NCBI GenBank assembly: GCA_017794825.1
Contig: CP051237.1
Location: 2,976,001-3,040,000 of the forward strand
DNA from: Pararhizobium sp.
GTDB taxonomy: Bacteria > Pseudomonadota > Alphaproteobacteria > Rhizobiales > Rhizobiaceae
DNA length: 64,000 bases
Direction: 5' to 3'
The notes under the pieces are model-generated. The model searched no databases. It saw only the letters and a list, made by a program, of their open reading frames with translations, and was not told the DNA's origin. Shown piece by piece: positions 28,171 through 36,446 of this stretch. How positions within the stretch are numbered: position 1 is the first letter of the stretch; the number at the start of each line of letters is the position of its first letter. A program made the position numbers and the translations under genes.

Positions 28171-29067
28171 ATGACATCAATCTTGACTGTAGGAGTCGCG
28201 GTTATCGATTTCGTCTTCCGCGTCGAGGACATGCCGAAGCCTGCCGAGAAGACGCGTGCGCGCGACGCCGCTGTCGTCGGCGGAGGCTGCGCAGCCAATG
28301 CGGCCGCCGCGATCAGCCGCCTCGGCGGGACCGCGCATCTGGCGGCCAGGGTCGGCCAGGACATGGTTGGCGACATGATTGTGTCGGGTCTGCGCGACGA
28401 AGGCGTCGACTGCTTGCTCGTGCGGCGGTTCGAGAATCGCCGATCGTCCTATTCCTCGGTGGTCGTCGACCGTCATGGCGAACGGATGATCGTCAATTAC
28501 CGCGACGAGACGCTGGATTTCGGCGCAGCCTGGCTGGCCTCATCCGATTTGCCGGATTTCGACGCCGTGCTTGCCGATACGCGCTGGCCGGAAGGCGCGC
28601 GTGTCGCCATGGAAAAGGCGAGGGAGCGCGGCGCGCCCGGAATTCTGGACGCCGAGCCTCCGGTGCGCGAGGCTCAGGCAGCGCTGGGAATCGCCTCACA
28701 TATTGCATTCGGCCAGAAAGGACTGATGGATCTTACGGGCGAAAAGGATGTCGAAACGGCGCTGCGGGCCGCCGCCGCCGAGACCGGCGCCTGGGTCTGC
28801 GTGACGCTGGGAGAAAACGGCGTGACATGGCTGGAGGACGACGGCGTCGCGCACATGCCGTCCTTTCCGGTGGAGGCTATCGATACGCTGGGCGCCGGAG
28901 ACGTGTGGCACGGGGCCTTCGCGCTGAAGCTCGGCGAGGGATCCGGCGAGAGAGAGGCGATCCGTTTCGCCAATGCGGTCGCCGCGCTCAAGTGCAGTCG
29001 CTTCGGAGGTCGGGCGGGGGCGCCGCGGTACGAGGAAGTCGAGGCGCTGCTTGCTGAGATGCGCTGA
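28171..29067 (+). CDS. PfkB/ribokinase-family sugar kinase
   Basis: 298 residues from ATG 28171 (TTG 28162 is also possible). A ribokinase fold: substrate-side GGGCAANAAAAISRLGG (about 36-52), and the C-terminal anion hole and catalytic base in DTLGAGDVWHGAFA (about 238-251), with Asp244 the expected base. It phosphorylates a sugar or nucleoside hydroxyl with ATP. The phosphate acceptor cannot be told; the DVWHGAF variant occurs in sulfofructose-kinase-like and related members, but no sulfoquinovose genes are nearby. It follows the repeat array and is convergent with the phosphatase-like gene. Confidence 0.85.
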   Translation: MTSILTVGVAVIDFVFRVEDMPKPAEKTRARDAAVVGGGCAANAAAAISRLGGTAHLAARVGQDMVGDMIVSGLRDEGVDCLLVRRFENRRSSYSSVVVDRHGERMIVNYRDETLDFGAAWLASSDLPDFDAVLADTRWPEGARVAMEKARERGAPGILDAEPPVREAQAALGIASHIAFGQKGLMDLTGEKDVETALRAAAAETGAWVCVTLGENGVTWLEDDGVAHMPSFPVEAIDTLGAGDVWHGAFALKLGEGSGEREAIRFANAVAALKCSRFGGRAGAPRYEEVEALLAEMR

Positions 29068-29104
29068 CGCCACCGGAGTTATCAAGAATTACGTGTGACG
29101 GGGT

Positions 29105-29692
29105 TCAGTTCAGCAGGATTTCGTTAATGACGCGAAGCGGCGGCTCGCCTTCGGCAGGGTCTTTCCGCGGGATCACAATCAGCGCCTCGCCGTTCCGCGG
29201 AGTCACGCCTGTAAGGGCCTCGACGTTGGCGTCGTGCGTCACCATTACCTGATTGCCCGGTCCACGAAAGTCGCGAATGACTTCCAGCACGCCATCAACT
29301 TTCGCGTCGATGTCGCTGTCGCCTTCCTGAATGAGGTCAAGCGCCGGCAACGGTTCCGTTTCCGGGCTGCGGAACGCGTTGGCGGCGGTGTCCAGCGTTC
29401 TGCACCAGCGGCTGGAATAAACCCGGGAAATGGAGATGGAACGTGTTGCGAACTTCACGCCCCAGCGGCGCGATTGCTGCCGGCCGCGATCGGAGAGATT
29501 GCGTTGCGTTGAACAGTCGTCGAGCTCGAAATAGGGCGGATCGCCAATGCCCGGAGCATCGGCGTTGGTCAAAAGTATCGTATAGCCGCCGCCCGAGATG
29601 AGCGCCCACGCCGCTTCCGTAGCGCTTGCCACGTCCACCCGCACCGCCATGAAGGCCGTGAATGCGGCGAGCATGGCCCATCGTCTTGTCAT
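29105..29692 (-). CDS. Exported histidine-phosphatase-like protein, catalytic His absent
   Basis: 195 residues from ATG 29692 (AGGAAA 8 nt upstream). A signal peptide of about 24 residues (ending ASA). The body matches the phosphoglycerate-mutase fold: APGIGDPPYFELDDCSTQRNLSDRGRQQSR, then SRWCRTLDTA and VMVTHDANVEALTG with the second active-site His. The RHG/RHA motif that should carry the phosphorylated histidine reads Thr42-Asn43-Ala44 here, so phosphatase activity through that residue is not expected. It may have become a binding protein. Convergent with the PfkB kinase; divergent, across a 459-bp gap, from the SARP-like gene. Confidence 0.75.
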   Translation of the reverse strand: MTRRWAMLAAFTAFMAVRVDVASATEAAWALISGGGYTILLTNADAPGIGDPPYFELDDCSTQRNLSDRGRQQSRRWGVKFATRSISISRVYSSRWCRTLDTAANAFRSPETEPLPALDLIQEGDSDIDAKVDGVLEVIRDFRGPGNQVMVTHDANVEALTGVTPRNGEALIVIPRKDPAEGEPPLRVINEILLN

Positions 29693-30151
29693 TCTGCGTT
29701 TCCTCATTCTTCGGGCGCTTGCATGTCTGTTTTCGCCGAAGAAAACTTGCCCGCCATGTTGACCGTTCTTGCTCGCCGGGGCAAGCCAATCCTTGGTCAC
29801 GGTTGATCAGCACTCGAGACCGAAGCCATTCGGACCTGTGCCGCCCGGTCGGATGTGACACGTGGCTTGCTCTCCGGCTTCCCGGACAGGTTGCCGCGAC
29901 GGCTGCCTGGCCTTTTCTGATAGATGTGTTGTGGAAGCAGAGGTCTTCGCCTGTCGCCAGTTGCCTTTCAGATGTCGAAACTATCCCTGCAATTGTGGTC
30001 TTTTGGATGATATGAGCCTTGAGTTCCTGCTTTGTTCTGGCCATTTCAAGCAATTTACAAAAATTTTCTTCACATCTATTGTTGTGACTTATGCCACAGA
30101 CTGAAAAGCAACTAACGGTTGCTGTTGGCTGTATTATATTGTTGACGAGAT
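29693..30151. other. 459-bp divergent gap before the regulator/P450-DyP operon
   Basis: No gene is supported. 30030-30150 is AT-rich for this genome and carries dyads that may be operators: TCACA (30069-30073) with TGTGA (30085-30089), and GCAAC (30107-30111) with GTTGC (30117-30121). A stretch TATTATATTG at about 30132 could serve as a -10 region for the gene at 30152. These are candidate control elements only. Confidence 0.35.
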
Positions 30152-32062
30152 ATGCCCTTGCGGGGCGCTAGGCATGGAATGGGGAACGACCAGGTACATC
30201 TGAAAGTCAACCTCCTGGGACCATTGTCGATAACGAGCCTGGACGGCGGCGACCTCACACCGAGGGGTCGCAAGTCGAAGGCTCTTGTCGCGATGCTTGC
30301 AGTTGCGCCTGATGGACGGCGCGGCCGGAAATGGCTGCAGGGCCATCTATGGAGCGACCGCCAGGAAAGTCAGGGATCTGCGAGCCTGCGTCAGAGCTTG
30401 CGTGAAATCCGCAAGAGCTTCGGAGACTTTCGCGACATCATATCGGCGGACGCCACCGTTGTTTCGCTCGACCTTTCCCGCGTCAGCCTCGATATCGACG
30501 AGCAAACGTCAGGCGCACGTGACCTGACGGCGAAACCCGGTGAAATCCGTGATTTCCTTGAAGGCATGGACATCCGGGACGAGGAATTCTCGAACTGGTT
30601 GCAGGACCAGAGATCATACTGGAAGGACTATTTCGAACGTTTGCGACCAAACAGGCGGAACCTGCTTGAGAAGTCTGAAGCGACACCCATCCGCAGGCCG
30701 GACCTCGGTCGGCTGGAGCTTGAAACGGAACATTTTCCGGGTCCAGGGACCGACACCTATTCGACCACCCATTTTTCTCCATTGATGGGCGAACTGCTCG
30801 GCAGTCGCAACCAGACCGGCCGCCGGGTGCGTCGTCAGGCGGTCGCAATCGCACCGTTGCTGAACAAGACGGGCGATCCGAAGCTCGAATACGCTGCGGA
30901 CGGGATCAGCGAAGATCTCCTTGAACGGATGGCGCGCCTGTGCTGGCTGCCCGTCATCGCGCGGAGTTCAACTTTCGGATTTCGGGCGGAGGATCGCGAC
31001 CTGATCGCCATCGGCGATCAGGTCGATGCGCGTTATGTGGTCGATGGCGATCTGTTTCTGCATGATAACGCCTTTTCGCTTCGCATTCGACTGACCAACG
31101 CCGAGTCCGGTCTTGCAATGTGGTCGCAGCGTTTCGAGATCGGACGATCCCATGTGGGCGAGGCGGTCGACGCCATGCTGTCGGAGATCGTCGGCACGAT
31201 CGATTCGCGCATCGATGTCGCCGAACAGCGACGTTCGACCGATCCGCGCTGGATCAACGGCGATTTCGACGACCACATCTGGCGCGGGCGCTGGTACATG
31301 CACAAGCTTACCCAGCAGGGCGCCCAGGTCGCCAAGCAGCATTTCGATGCGGCAATGGACATCATACCGGACGCGCCGGAAGCCCTGATCCAGATGGCGC
31401 TTTGGCACCTGTGGCGAATCTGGAACACCCGCGGGAGCTTTGACGAGATCGACCACGTCAGGCTTATCGCCGAACGCGCGAAAATGTCCGACAGCACCGA
31501 CGGCCGCGGCTTCACGCTGGTCGGCATAGCCGAGACCTGGATGGGACAGCATGATAAAGCCATTCAGTCGCTGCAGCGCGCCATCGAGCTCAATCCCAGC
31601 CTGACCAAGGCGCACCAGCAGCTGGGCACAACGCATTATCTGGCTGGCAATCCGCAATCGGCCATCGAACCGCTCGACACCGCCATCAGGCTCAGTCCGA
31701 ACGATCAGCACCTCTTCATACAGCTTGGCGAGATGGCGATGGCGCAACTGATGCGGGGGGATATGAAAAAGGCGATCGACTACGCCAATCACTCTCTGCT
31801 GCACCGCCCGAACTACTGGTATGCGCATCTTGTCAGGATCTGCGCCAGCGAAGAACTGGGTGATGCGGATCAGATCGGCCGCGCCGTCAGCGCCTTCGCG
31901 ACGACCGAAACCCGCCTGACCGAACGCCATTTCGAATGGGTGCCCTTCAGGGACAGGAAATGGATCCGGAAACTGCGCAATACAGCCGAATCGGCCATCG
32001 ACAGGGCCTACATGATTCAAAGCCAGAGCCAGGGTGGGGCGAGAAATGGGAAGGCAGACTAA
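30152..32062 (+). CDS. SARP/BTAD-like, TolB-like and TPR signalling protein
   Basis: 636 residues; ATG 30152, with ATG 30179 as an alternative. The N-terminal ~100 residues (LLGPLSITSLDGGDLTPRGRKSKALVAML) resemble the OmpR-type winged helix of SARP/BTAD regulators. Residues ~230-350 resemble the TolB-like domain found in class III adenylate-cyclase proteins (VAIAPLLNKTGDPKLEYAADGISEDLLERM), and ~400-560 hold TPR repeats (WMGQHDKAIQSLQRAIELNPSLTKAHQQLG). There is no cyclase domain and no membrane helix. It could bind DNA or act as an assembly platform. Its last 17 nt overlap the start of the P450-DyP gene, so the two are co-translated and probably act together. Confidence 0.75.
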   Translation: MPLRGARHGMGNDQVHLKVNLLGPLSITSLDGGDLTPRGRKSKALVAMLAVAPDGRRGRKWLQGHLWSDRQESQGSASLRQSLREIRKSFGDFRDIISADATVVSLDLSRVSLDIDEQTSGARDLTAKPGEIRDFLEGMDIRDEEFSNWLQDQRSYWKDYFERLRPNRRNLLEKSEATPIRRPDLGRLELETEHFPGPGTDTYSTTHFSPLMGELLGSRNQTGRRVRRQAVAIAPLLNKTGDPKLEYAADGISEDLLERMARLCWLPVIARSSTFGFRAEDRDLIAIGDQVDARYVVDGDLFLHDNAFSLRIRLTNAESGLAMWSQRFEIGRSHVGEAVDAMLSEIVGTIDSRIDVAEQRRSTDPRWINGDFDDHIWRGRWYMHKLTQQGAQVAKQHFDAAMDIIPDAPEALIQMALWHLWRIWNTRGSFDEIDHVRLIAERAKMSDSTDGRGFTLVGIAETWMGQHDKAIQSLQRAIELNPSLTKAHQQLGTTHYLAGNPQSAIEPLDTAIRLSPNDQHLFIQLGEMAMAQLMRGDMKKAIDYANHSLLHRPNYWYAHLVRICASEELGDADQIGRAVSAFATTETRLTERHFEWVPFRDRKWIRKLRNTAESAIDRAYMIQSQSQGGARNGKAD

Positions 32063-35000
32063 ATATTATGACGGTGTCGACAGCGATGATTTGAACAGGC
32101 TTCGCGCCGAAGCTGAGTATTTCGACATGTCCGGCCGGATTTCGGGCTATTTTTCCGCTCTGAAACGCAGCGCCCTTGGCAGGGGAATGCCGCTCCTTCT
32201 GCGCGCTGCGCGCAATTTCCGCCCGGTTTTCAATCTGTCAGGCGCAGCTTTTGTGACCCGCGCCGCCGACGTGAAGGCGATCCTCGAAAACCACGACGTG
32301 TTCGAAGTTCCCTTCGGTCCTGAAATGAAGGCGCTCGCCGGGGAAGTCACCTTCGGGCTGGGGCTCGACGACGAGGAACATCACCGCCAGCGCGAACTGA
32401 TGCAAAAAATCGCCGAACCCGGTGATATCGACGCCGTGCTGGCGAATGTGCGGCGCACGACGAAGGGTCTGATTTCGGACAGCAATGGCCGGATCGACCT
32501 GATGAAAGGCTACATCACGCCGCTTCTGACCGAAGCGTGCCTGACCTATTTCGGACTCGACTGCGACGATCCGGACGCCTTCGCGGAATGGGGCGTCGCG
32601 ATCAGCGATACGCTTTTCGCCGATCCGGGCGGAACCCGGCTGGAGGACCGCAAACTCGCCTTTGCGGGCGCCAAGCGACTGAACTCCGTCATCGACTGGT
32701 CGATCGCCAGAATGGAGCGTTCGCCCGATCCCGCGACCCTGCTCGGGCGCATGATCGGCTTGCGCCATTCGAACGAGACCCTGAACGACGGAACCGTTCT
32801 GTCGGAGTTCCTGACCGACGCCCGGATCCGCGCCATCCTCGTCGGCATGGTCAGCGGAACGGTTCCGACGACGACGCTGGCCGCCGGACACGCTTTCGAG
32901 GCGTTGCTCGGCCAGCGCGGCGGTTTGCACATGCTGCGCGAGGCGGCTTCGACGGACAATCGCGACCGCGTCCGGGACATCGTACTGGAAGCAGCGCGGC
33001 TGAAGCCCGCGGGATTTCCGGGTCATTTTCGCTACGTCAATCGCGATTTCACGCTGACCGGCGAGGGGACGACCGGACACAGCTTCAAGAAGGGCGACAC
33101 CGTGATGGTGTGCACCATGTCGGCCCTGTCGGATCCGGCGTTCACCGACCACCCGTACGAATTCAGACCCGGCCGGATCGTCGACCCCGCCTTCATGTTC
33201 GGACACGGACACCACGCCTGCCTTGGCCGCCATCTGGCGACCGAGATCATGACGGAAGCCTTTCTGCAGCTTTTCCGTCTCGACAACATAAGACCGAAAT
33301 CGCGCTGGCAGATGATGCGGGCCATGGGGCCGTTTCCCTACAGCTATCCGATGCTGTTCGACCCGAAGTCGGCTCCTGACGGCCAGTCGATGATGACGAT
33401 CGCGGTTCCTCTTGACGCCGGGCAGGCGCCGGAAGTGGCGGCCAGGCTGCGCGACGATCTTGGCAATCCGGCGAAGGGCGAGATCAGTAACGCGCTCGAG
33501 AACACCGGCGTCATTCATACGGCGAGCATGACGGTGGTCGAACTCATGTCCGGTGAGGAACGCAAACCCACCCTGTTGATCGAACTCAACGGCGATGGAA
33601 CAACGGAGAGCATCCTGAACGCCGTGGAACAATGGGCGTCAGACGCGCTTGCGCCTGTTCTCCGGTTGGCCGGCATGCCCGCCGGGGCCGGCCTCTCGAA
33701 TTGGCTCGCTTCCCGTGTCGTCGATCTCAAGACCCGGCCCTGGGGCATGATGGGTCTGAACTTCAACGGCGTCGGGGAATTCTCGGTGCGGCAGATCGAG
33801 GAAGAAAGCAGGCTGTACGCGCTTGCGCGCGACATTATCGAACATACCGAACCGGATCCGCGGGAAAACGGCAACTACGCCCAGCAGACGCTCGGCCTGG
33901 TGCGGGCCTATCTGCGCCAGGATCACCGGCTATTTAGCGAGGCCGACAGTCTGGAAAAGGCGGGCGACGCGGATTCGGCTGCGCGCATGCGCGACTGGCT
34001 CAGGCGCGGAGAGGAACTTGGCCATCTGCTGTTTCGTCCCGCAGGACGCAAGGTGTTGCTGGCCGGGAAGCACGACCGCTCGGCCCTGGACGCGCTGAAA
34101 GCCTTGATCGGCATCCGCAACGCATGGAAATTCTATCTGCCGGCGCTGATCGTGCTCGTCATTCTGCTGATCAGGATCGACTTCGGATTGCTGCTGATCG
34201 CATTGCTCGCGATCGGGTTGCTGGTCGGTGGAGCGGTCGCCCTGTTTCTGTACAACGAAGCCCGCGACGAGGTCGACGAATCCAATCCCGACTACGATGC
34301 GTTGCGCGCGATCGAAAGCAGCGAAAACGATCCACGATACCGGCAGAATCACATCACCGCCGTCAACGAACTGAAAAAGGGATGGCTGCGCAAGCTGACG
34401 CTTGCCGGTGGATTCTACGCCATTGCGCTGGAAGTGCGTTACTGGTTCAGGCCCGGCTATGTGGTCGACATCGGCACCATCCGCCATGCCAAATGGTTCC
34501 GTCTTGCAGGCACCGACAATCTGGTCTTTCAGGCGAATTACGACGGCAGCTGGGAGAGCTATCTGGAAGACTTTTCCAACAAGGCCTATCAGGGGCAGAA
34601 CGCCGTATGGAGCAATTGCGTCGGCTATCCTCGAACCAAAGGCCTCATGCAAAAGGGCGCCTATGACGGCGACCGGTTCAAAATCTGGGTTCGCGGAAAG
34701 CAGGTCGAGACGCAGTTCTGGTACTGCCGTTTCGGGGAGCTCACGAACGACAATATCCGTATCAACGCGCTGGTTCGCGACGGTCTGGCAAGATCGCGGA
34801 CAAATTCCGGCGCGCGCGCCTGGCTAAGCTATTTCGGCTCGATGCCGCATCCGGTCACGGCGATCGAGACAAACGAAGTCCAGTCATTCCTGTTCCACGG
34901 TTTCAAGGAACTCGACTGGTCGAGCTGCCTCGCGCTTCATTTCAGCGACGATCCCGCAGATCGCTCTGCCCTCAAGACTTTCGTGTCGAAGCTGATCGGG

Positions 35001-36368
35001 CGACCGCAGGACGGCTCAGCCGACTATCGGGAGCCGCTGGTCGCCTTCGGCGACGTCAAGCATCCGGATCGGGCCTGTTCGTTCGCGCTGTCGCACAGCG
35101 GGCTGGCGAAACTCGGCGTGCCGGGCCTTGAGGGCCATCAGGGTCTTGCGAGCTTTCCGCAGGCCTATCTTTCGGGCATGGGGCGTCGCGGTCGGATCCT
35201 CGGAGACAACGGCCGCAACGGGAACGTCAACTGGCTCTGGGCAGACAGTTGGGACGACGGCGCCGGAGACCGGATCGTCACCGACGCCGTGCTCTTCGTC
35301 ATGGGCCGCACCCGCAAACAACACGAGATGCTCTTGCGTAACGTCGAGGCGTTGCTGGGCGAGGCGATCGACGTCGTTCATCGGGTCGATTGCGCTTTCG
35401 TCAGAAAGAACAAGACCGGCAGGCCGGACAAGACAATCGAGCATTTCGGCTTTCGCGACGGAATTTCGCAGCCGGTGATGCGTGGCACGCAACGTCACGC
35501 CCGGGGCGCATGCGACGCGAACACCGTCAACCCGGGCGAATTCATTCTTGGATATCAGGACAACAAGGAGCTGTTTGCGCCATCGCCCCATCTGCTTGAA
35601 TACAATGACCCTGCGCAGGAACTGCCTCTGCCCGCAGACATGCTGCCGGAACGCTTCGCCGATTTCTCCGATCGACGCAGCGACAAGCGCGATCTCGGGC
35701 GCAACGGCAGCTTTCTCGTTATCCGCGAATTGCAGCAGGACGTGGAGGGCTTCTGGGAGAACGCCAGGGTGAAGGCCGAGAAGGTCGCCGAGGAAAGACC
35801 TGACCTGGGGGGCGATATCGATGCCGACTGGATCGCCGCAAAGATCATCGGCCGCTGGAAAAGCGGCGCGCCGCTGGTTCGGGAGCCGAAGAGATCGGAC
35901 GTCGATTCGGACGAGAATGATTTCCTCTATGGCCGCGATGACGCGCAAGGGCTGCGCTGTCCGCACGGGTCCCACATCCGTCGCTCAAATCCCCGCGAAT
36001 CCTTTAATCCCGGCTCGCAGGCCTCGCTCGACATTGCGAACCGGCACAGGATTTTGCGTCGCGGCCGGCCATATATCCGCGACGAAGGCGGCGAGGACGA
36101 GGAAAAAGGTCTGCTGTTCTGCTGCTTCAACGCGAATATCGAGCGCCAGTTCGAGTTCGTGCAGCAGAGCTGGGTCAATGCTCCGACCTTTCACGGGCTG
36201 CGCCGGGAACCCGATCCGCTGATGGATCCGGTCGGAAAGGGCAGTTTTACGATTCCCACCTCGAACGGCCCGGTCCAGCTCAACGACATGCAGACCTATG
36301 TCACCATGAAAGGGGGCGGATATTTCTTCATGCCGGGCCGCGCAACGCTGCGCTATCTCGGCATTTGA
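32046..36368 (+). CDS. Cytochrome P450 - membrane hairpin - DyP-type peroxidase fusion
   Basis: 1440 residues from ATG 32046 (GTG 32034 also in frame), overlapping the upstream gene by 17 nt. Residues ~1-430 are a P450: ExxR motif Glu315-Arg318 and heme loop FGHGHHACLGRH with thiolate Cys392. The I-helix site reads SGTVPT (270-275), without the usual acid-alcohol pair. Residues ~440-690 are helical and unassigned. Two hydrophobic helices follow (696-740). A linker domain (~800-900, including NYDGSWESYLEDF) is of a type found next to peroxidases. The DyP domain (~900-1440) has GFRDG (1135-1139, distal Asp1138) and the proximal His in HGSHIRRSNPR (His1310). No ferredoxin or reductase is adjacent. 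Two heme centres on one chain suggest peroxide-driven oxidation; substrate unknown. Confidence 0.88.
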   Translation: MGRQTKYYDGVDSDDLNRLRAEAEYFDMSGRISGYFSALKRSALGRGMPLLLRAARNFRPVFNLSGAAFVTRAADVKAILENHDVFEVPFGPEMKALAGEVTFGLGLDDEEHHRQRELMQKIAEPGDIDAVLANVRRTTKGLISDSNGRIDLMKGYITPLLTEACLTYFGLDCDDPDAFAEWGVAISDTLFADPGGTRLEDRKLAFAGAKRLNSVIDWSIARMERSPDPATLLGRMIGLRHSNETLNDGTVLSEFLTDARIRAILVGMVSGTVPTTTLAAGHAFEALLGQRGGLHMLREAASTDNRDRVRDIVLEAARLKPAGFPGHFRYVNRDFTLTGEGTTGHSFKKGDTVMVCTMSALSDPAFTDHPYEFRPGRIVDPAFMFGHGHHACLGRHLATEIMTEAFLQLFRLDNIRPKSRWQMMRAMGPFPYSYPMLFDPKSAPDGQSMMTIAVPLDAGQAPEVAARLRDDLGNPAKGEISNALENTGVIHTASMTVVELMSGEERKPTLLIELNGDGTTESILNAVEQWASDALAPVLRLAGMPAGAGLSNWLASRVVDLKTRPWGMMGLNFNGVGEFSVRQIEEESRLYALARDIIEHTEPDPRENGNYAQQTLGLVRAYLRQDHRLFSEADSLEKAGDADSAARMRDWLRRGEELGHLLFRPAGRKVLLAGKHDRSALDALKALIGIRNAWKFYLPALIVLVILLIRIDFGLLLIALLAIGLLVGGAVALFLYNEARDEVDESNPDYDALRAIESSENDPRYRQNHITAVNELKKGWLRKLTLAGGFYAIALEVRYWFRPGYVVDIGTIRHAKWFRLAGTDNLVFQANYDGSWESYLEDFSNKAYQGQNAVWSNCVGYPRTKGLMQKGAYDGDRFKIWVRGKQVETQFWYCRFGELTNDNIRINALVRDGLARSRTNSGARAWLSYFGSMPHPVTAIETNEVQSFLFHGFKELDWSSCLALHFSDDPADRSALKTFVSKLIGRPQDGSADYREPLVAFGDVKHPDRACSFALSHSGLAKLGVPGLEGHQGLASFPQAYLSGMGRRGRILGDNGRNGNVNWLWADSWDDGAGDRIVTDAVLFVMGRTRKQHEMLLRNVEALLGEAIDVVHRVDCAFVRKNKTGRPDKTIEHFGFRDGISQPVMRGTQRHARGACDANTVNPGEFILGYQDNKELFAPSPHLLEYNDPAQELPLPADMLPERFADFSDRRSDKRDLGRNGSFLVIRELQQDVEGFWENARVKAEKVAEERPDLGGDIDADWIAAKIIGRWKSGAPLVREPKRSDVDSDENDFLYGRDDAQGLRCPHGSHIRRSNPRESFNPGSQASLDIANRHRILRRGRPYIRDEGGEDEEKGLLFCCFNANIERQFEFVQQSWVNAPTFHGLRREPDPLMDPVGKGSFTIPTSNGPVQLNDMQTYVTMKGGGYFFMPGRATLRYLGI

Positions 36369-36446
36369 CCACGACGACATTGTCGGGGGTGGAAATTTCT
36401 GCAAGATATCAGATGTTTCACAATGCCTTCCGGCAAGGTCCGTCGC

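Noticed and set aside
27875..28180. Minus-strand gene of about 101 codons
   Set aside because: It reads through the tandem repeats and into the PfkB gene start, and has no ribosome site or recognised family.
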